Below, one piece after another: positions 62,597 through 64,000 of a stretch of 64,000 nucleotides of DNA. Numbering within the stretch: position 1 is the first letter of the stretch; each line of letters starts with the position of its first letter. This DNA comes from Bacteroidetes bacterium GWF2_33_16 (GTDB lineage Bacteria; Bacteroidota; Bacteroidia; Bacteroidales; UBA12077). The translations under genes and the position numbers were made by a program. The notes beneath the pieces were generated by a model, which was not told the origin of the DNA, did not search any database, and was given only the letters and a program-made list of their open reading frames with translations. The stretch lies in assembly GCA_001768565.1 (NCBI GenBank), contig MEOE01000006.1, positions 62,001 through 126,000 on the forward strand, in the 5' to 3' direction.

Positions 62597-64000
62597 TTAT
62601 ATTGGTAAAGTAAAGTAGAAGGTGCTACCTTTTCCGTAAGTGCTTTCACACCATATTTTCCCATTATTTTCTTCAACAAGTTCTTTACATAAAATCAAGC
62701 CTAAACCTGTACCCTGTTCATTATTTGTACCTTTAGTGGAATAACTATAGTCAATTTTAAATAGTTTATCCAGATTTTCTGGTTTTATTCCAAGTCCATT
62801 ATCTACAACAGATATTAATGCTTCATTATTTTTTATTTCAGAGGAGATTGATATCTCTCCTCCTTCATTTGTGAATTTTATAGCATTACTTACAAGATTT
62901 CTAAGTACTGTCGAAACAATGTGTTTATCGGCAAAAACAGTAAAATTATATGGAATATTATTTCGAAGTTTTATGTTTTTCTTTTCAGCAGGTAAAGTTA
63001 GCAACGATGTAGCCTCTTCCAAAATATTTGATAAATTAAGTTTTTCGGGAGCCATTTTAATACTTCCAAGTTGAGATTTTGACCATTGTAATAAATTGCC
63101 CAATAGATTAAAAAGGTTCTGCGACGATTCATAAATAATTTTACTATATTCTTTAATTTCATTTCCACTTAATTCATTATGTCTTGTATAGAGAGTTTCT
63201 GAAAATCCCAGCAATGCCTGAAAAGGGTTTTTTAGATCATGAGCAATAATTGAGAAGAATTTATCTTTTGTAGCATTAAGTTCTTTTAAATTTTTTTCAG
63301 ATGAGGAGAGCCTATTATTAGCATCTTTTAACTGATTATTTTTAGATTCAAGCAGATCGTTTGTTTTCTTTTTTAATCTAACCTGACTAAAACCTAAGAT
63401 TGTTAATGCCAGAATTAAAATAGTAAATGCAATCCAATAGCGTTGAAGATTTTTTTGTCGTTTAAGCTGAAGTAAGTGGATTTCGTTGTTTTTCCTAAGC
63501 AACTCATTTTCCGATTCAATATTTTCTGTTTCGTATTTTATACTCATTTCAGCAATTCTATTATTGGCTTCTTTTGAGAAAATACTATCGTTCATTTCAG
63601 CATAAAGCTTAAAATATTCGAGAGCTTTCTGAAAATTGTTTTCTTCAGAGTAAATAATGTAAAGAAAATCATATGCTTCTATCAATAACTCTTTTGCATC
63701 TATTTGCTGTGAAATTGCTATTGATGTTGATAAATAATTTTTTGCTTCGGTATATTTTTTTTGTCGAATAGATAATTTTGCCAGATTGTTGTAGTTATTA
63801 GCTATACTAAAATTGTCTTTCCTTTTTTTGTTTATTTCAAGAGATTGATTTAGAAACGAATATGCTTTTTTATAATCACCTATATCAATATGTATTAATC
63901 CAATGTTATTTAATGCTGTCGAAATTCCCTCTTCACTATTGAATTTTTTATCAATTTCAAGTGATTTGTTATAATATTCTAATGCTTTTGATTTGTTTCC
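62597..64000 (-). CDS. TPR-domain sensor histidine kinase (start beyond right edge)
   Basis: The frame is open to base 64000, so the N-terminus is outside the window; the TTG at 63685 is only an internal codon. The visible part begins in TPR repeats (ALEYYNKSLEIDKKFNSEEG, AYSFLNQSLEINKKRKD), then a coiled coil, one transmembrane helix (RYWIAFTILILALTILGFSQV), HisKA with FFSIIAHDLKNPFQALLGFS, and HATPase with NLVSNAIKFT, DNGLGIKPE and GTGLGLILCKELVEENNGK. The kinase part closely resembles that of the gene at 59617-62541, which lies 55 bases downstream in the same direction. No response regulator is in view. Confidence 0.92.
   Translation of the reverse strand, partial: GNKSKALEYYNKSLEIDKKFNSEEGISTALNNIGLIHIDIGDYKKAYSFLNQSLEINKKRKDNFSIANNYNNLAKLSIRQKKYTEAKNYLSTSIAISQQIDAKELLIEAYDFLYIIYSEENNFQKALEYFKLYAEMNDSIFSKEANNRIAEMSIKYETENIESENELLRKNNEIHLLQLKRQKNLQRYWIAFTILILALTILGFSQVRLKKKTNDLLESKNNQLKDANNRLSSSEKNLKELNATKDKFFSIIAHDLKNPFQALLGFSETLYTRHNELSGNEIKEYSKIIYESSQNLFNLLGNLLQWSKSQLGSIKMAPEKLNLSNILEEATSLLTLPAEKKNIKLRNNIPYNFTVFADKHIVSTVLRNLVSNAIKFTNEGGEISISSEIKNNEALISVVDNGLGIKPENLDKLFKIDYSYSTKGTNNEQGTGLGLILCKELVEENNGKIWCESTYGKGSTFYFTLPI

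Noticed and set aside
1..64000. tRNA, rRNA, CRISPR arrays, IS elements or prophage
   Set aside because: I looked for cloverleaf-like segments, regularly spaced identical repeats, transposase and integrase motifs and phage genes and found none; a dedicated search would be needed to exclude small RNAs.

Overview
The window is strongly AT-rich and comes from a member of the Bacteroidota, probably a free-living or sediment-type Bacteroidales/Marinilabiliales relative; the genus cannot be named from the sequence. The lineage call rests on a PorP/SprF protein beside a CHU_C (type B) type IX secretion domain, a propeller/Y_Y_Y/LytS-type kinase with a LytTR regulator, several TonB-dependent receptors, Bacteroidota-type promoters (TTG, 19 nt, TAnnTTTG), start codons without Shine-Dalgarno sequences, and PAS-rich histidine kinases. 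There are no rRNA or tRNA genes, IS elements, CRISPR arrays or phage genes that I can see.

Region 1 (1-13.5 kb) is a signalling island on the + strand: a PAS protein cut by the left edge, a TonB-dependent receptor, a YfiR-domain histidine kinase and an Rcp1-like receiver in one tight operon, a receiver-PAS-PAS protein without a kinase, a LytS-type five-helix receptor kinase, a second Rcp1-like receiver and a 1047-residue hybrid kinase. The two kinase-less PAS proteins share an almost identical C-terminal tail.

Region 2 (13.6-30.3 kb) is a surface-protein locus: a small secreted protein of unknown function, a giant secreted beta-solenoid protein of about 4060 residues, a 287-residue secreted protein, a T9SS type B (CHU_C) Ig-like protein and a PorP/SprF outer-membrane protein. 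The giant protein and the 287-residue protein lack recognisable T9SS sorting domains but end in the same short tail (TGP-x-YHI-x-N-x-W). This tail, placed next to CHU_C and PorP/SprF genes, is the best candidate here for an undescribed system, possibly a minimal anchoring, sorting or strand-donation signal.

Region 3 (30.6-39.1 kb) holds a TPR protein, a serine-hydrolase-fold protein that has lost its nucleophile, an NtrY/NtrC-type two-component pair divergent from a membrane-fusion protein plus ABC ATPase pair that lacks its permease, and two small genes. Region 4 (39.1-49.3 kb, - strand) holds a propeller sensor kinase with its LytTR regulator, a BadF-type (N-acetylglucosamine kinase-like) kinase overlapping a peptide-type solute-binding lipoprotein, a TonB-dependent receptor under a TPP riboswitch (so a thiamin-type importer), and thioredoxin.

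Region 5 (49.4-59.2 kb) has a CCA-adding-enzyme family protein, an EEP-family nuclease/phosphatase behind a beta-helix lipoprotein, a GNAT acetyltransferase, a TolC-family protein, a 42-residue membrane peptide, a 93-residue protein of unknown function, a degenerate trypsin-like protein, and an aspartase fused to a cyclic-nucleotide-binding domain. Region 6 (59.4-64 kb, - strand) has xseB immediately behind the first of two related TPR-histidine kinases; the second runs off the right edge. Intergenic spaces carry several families of short, degenerate palindromic repeats.
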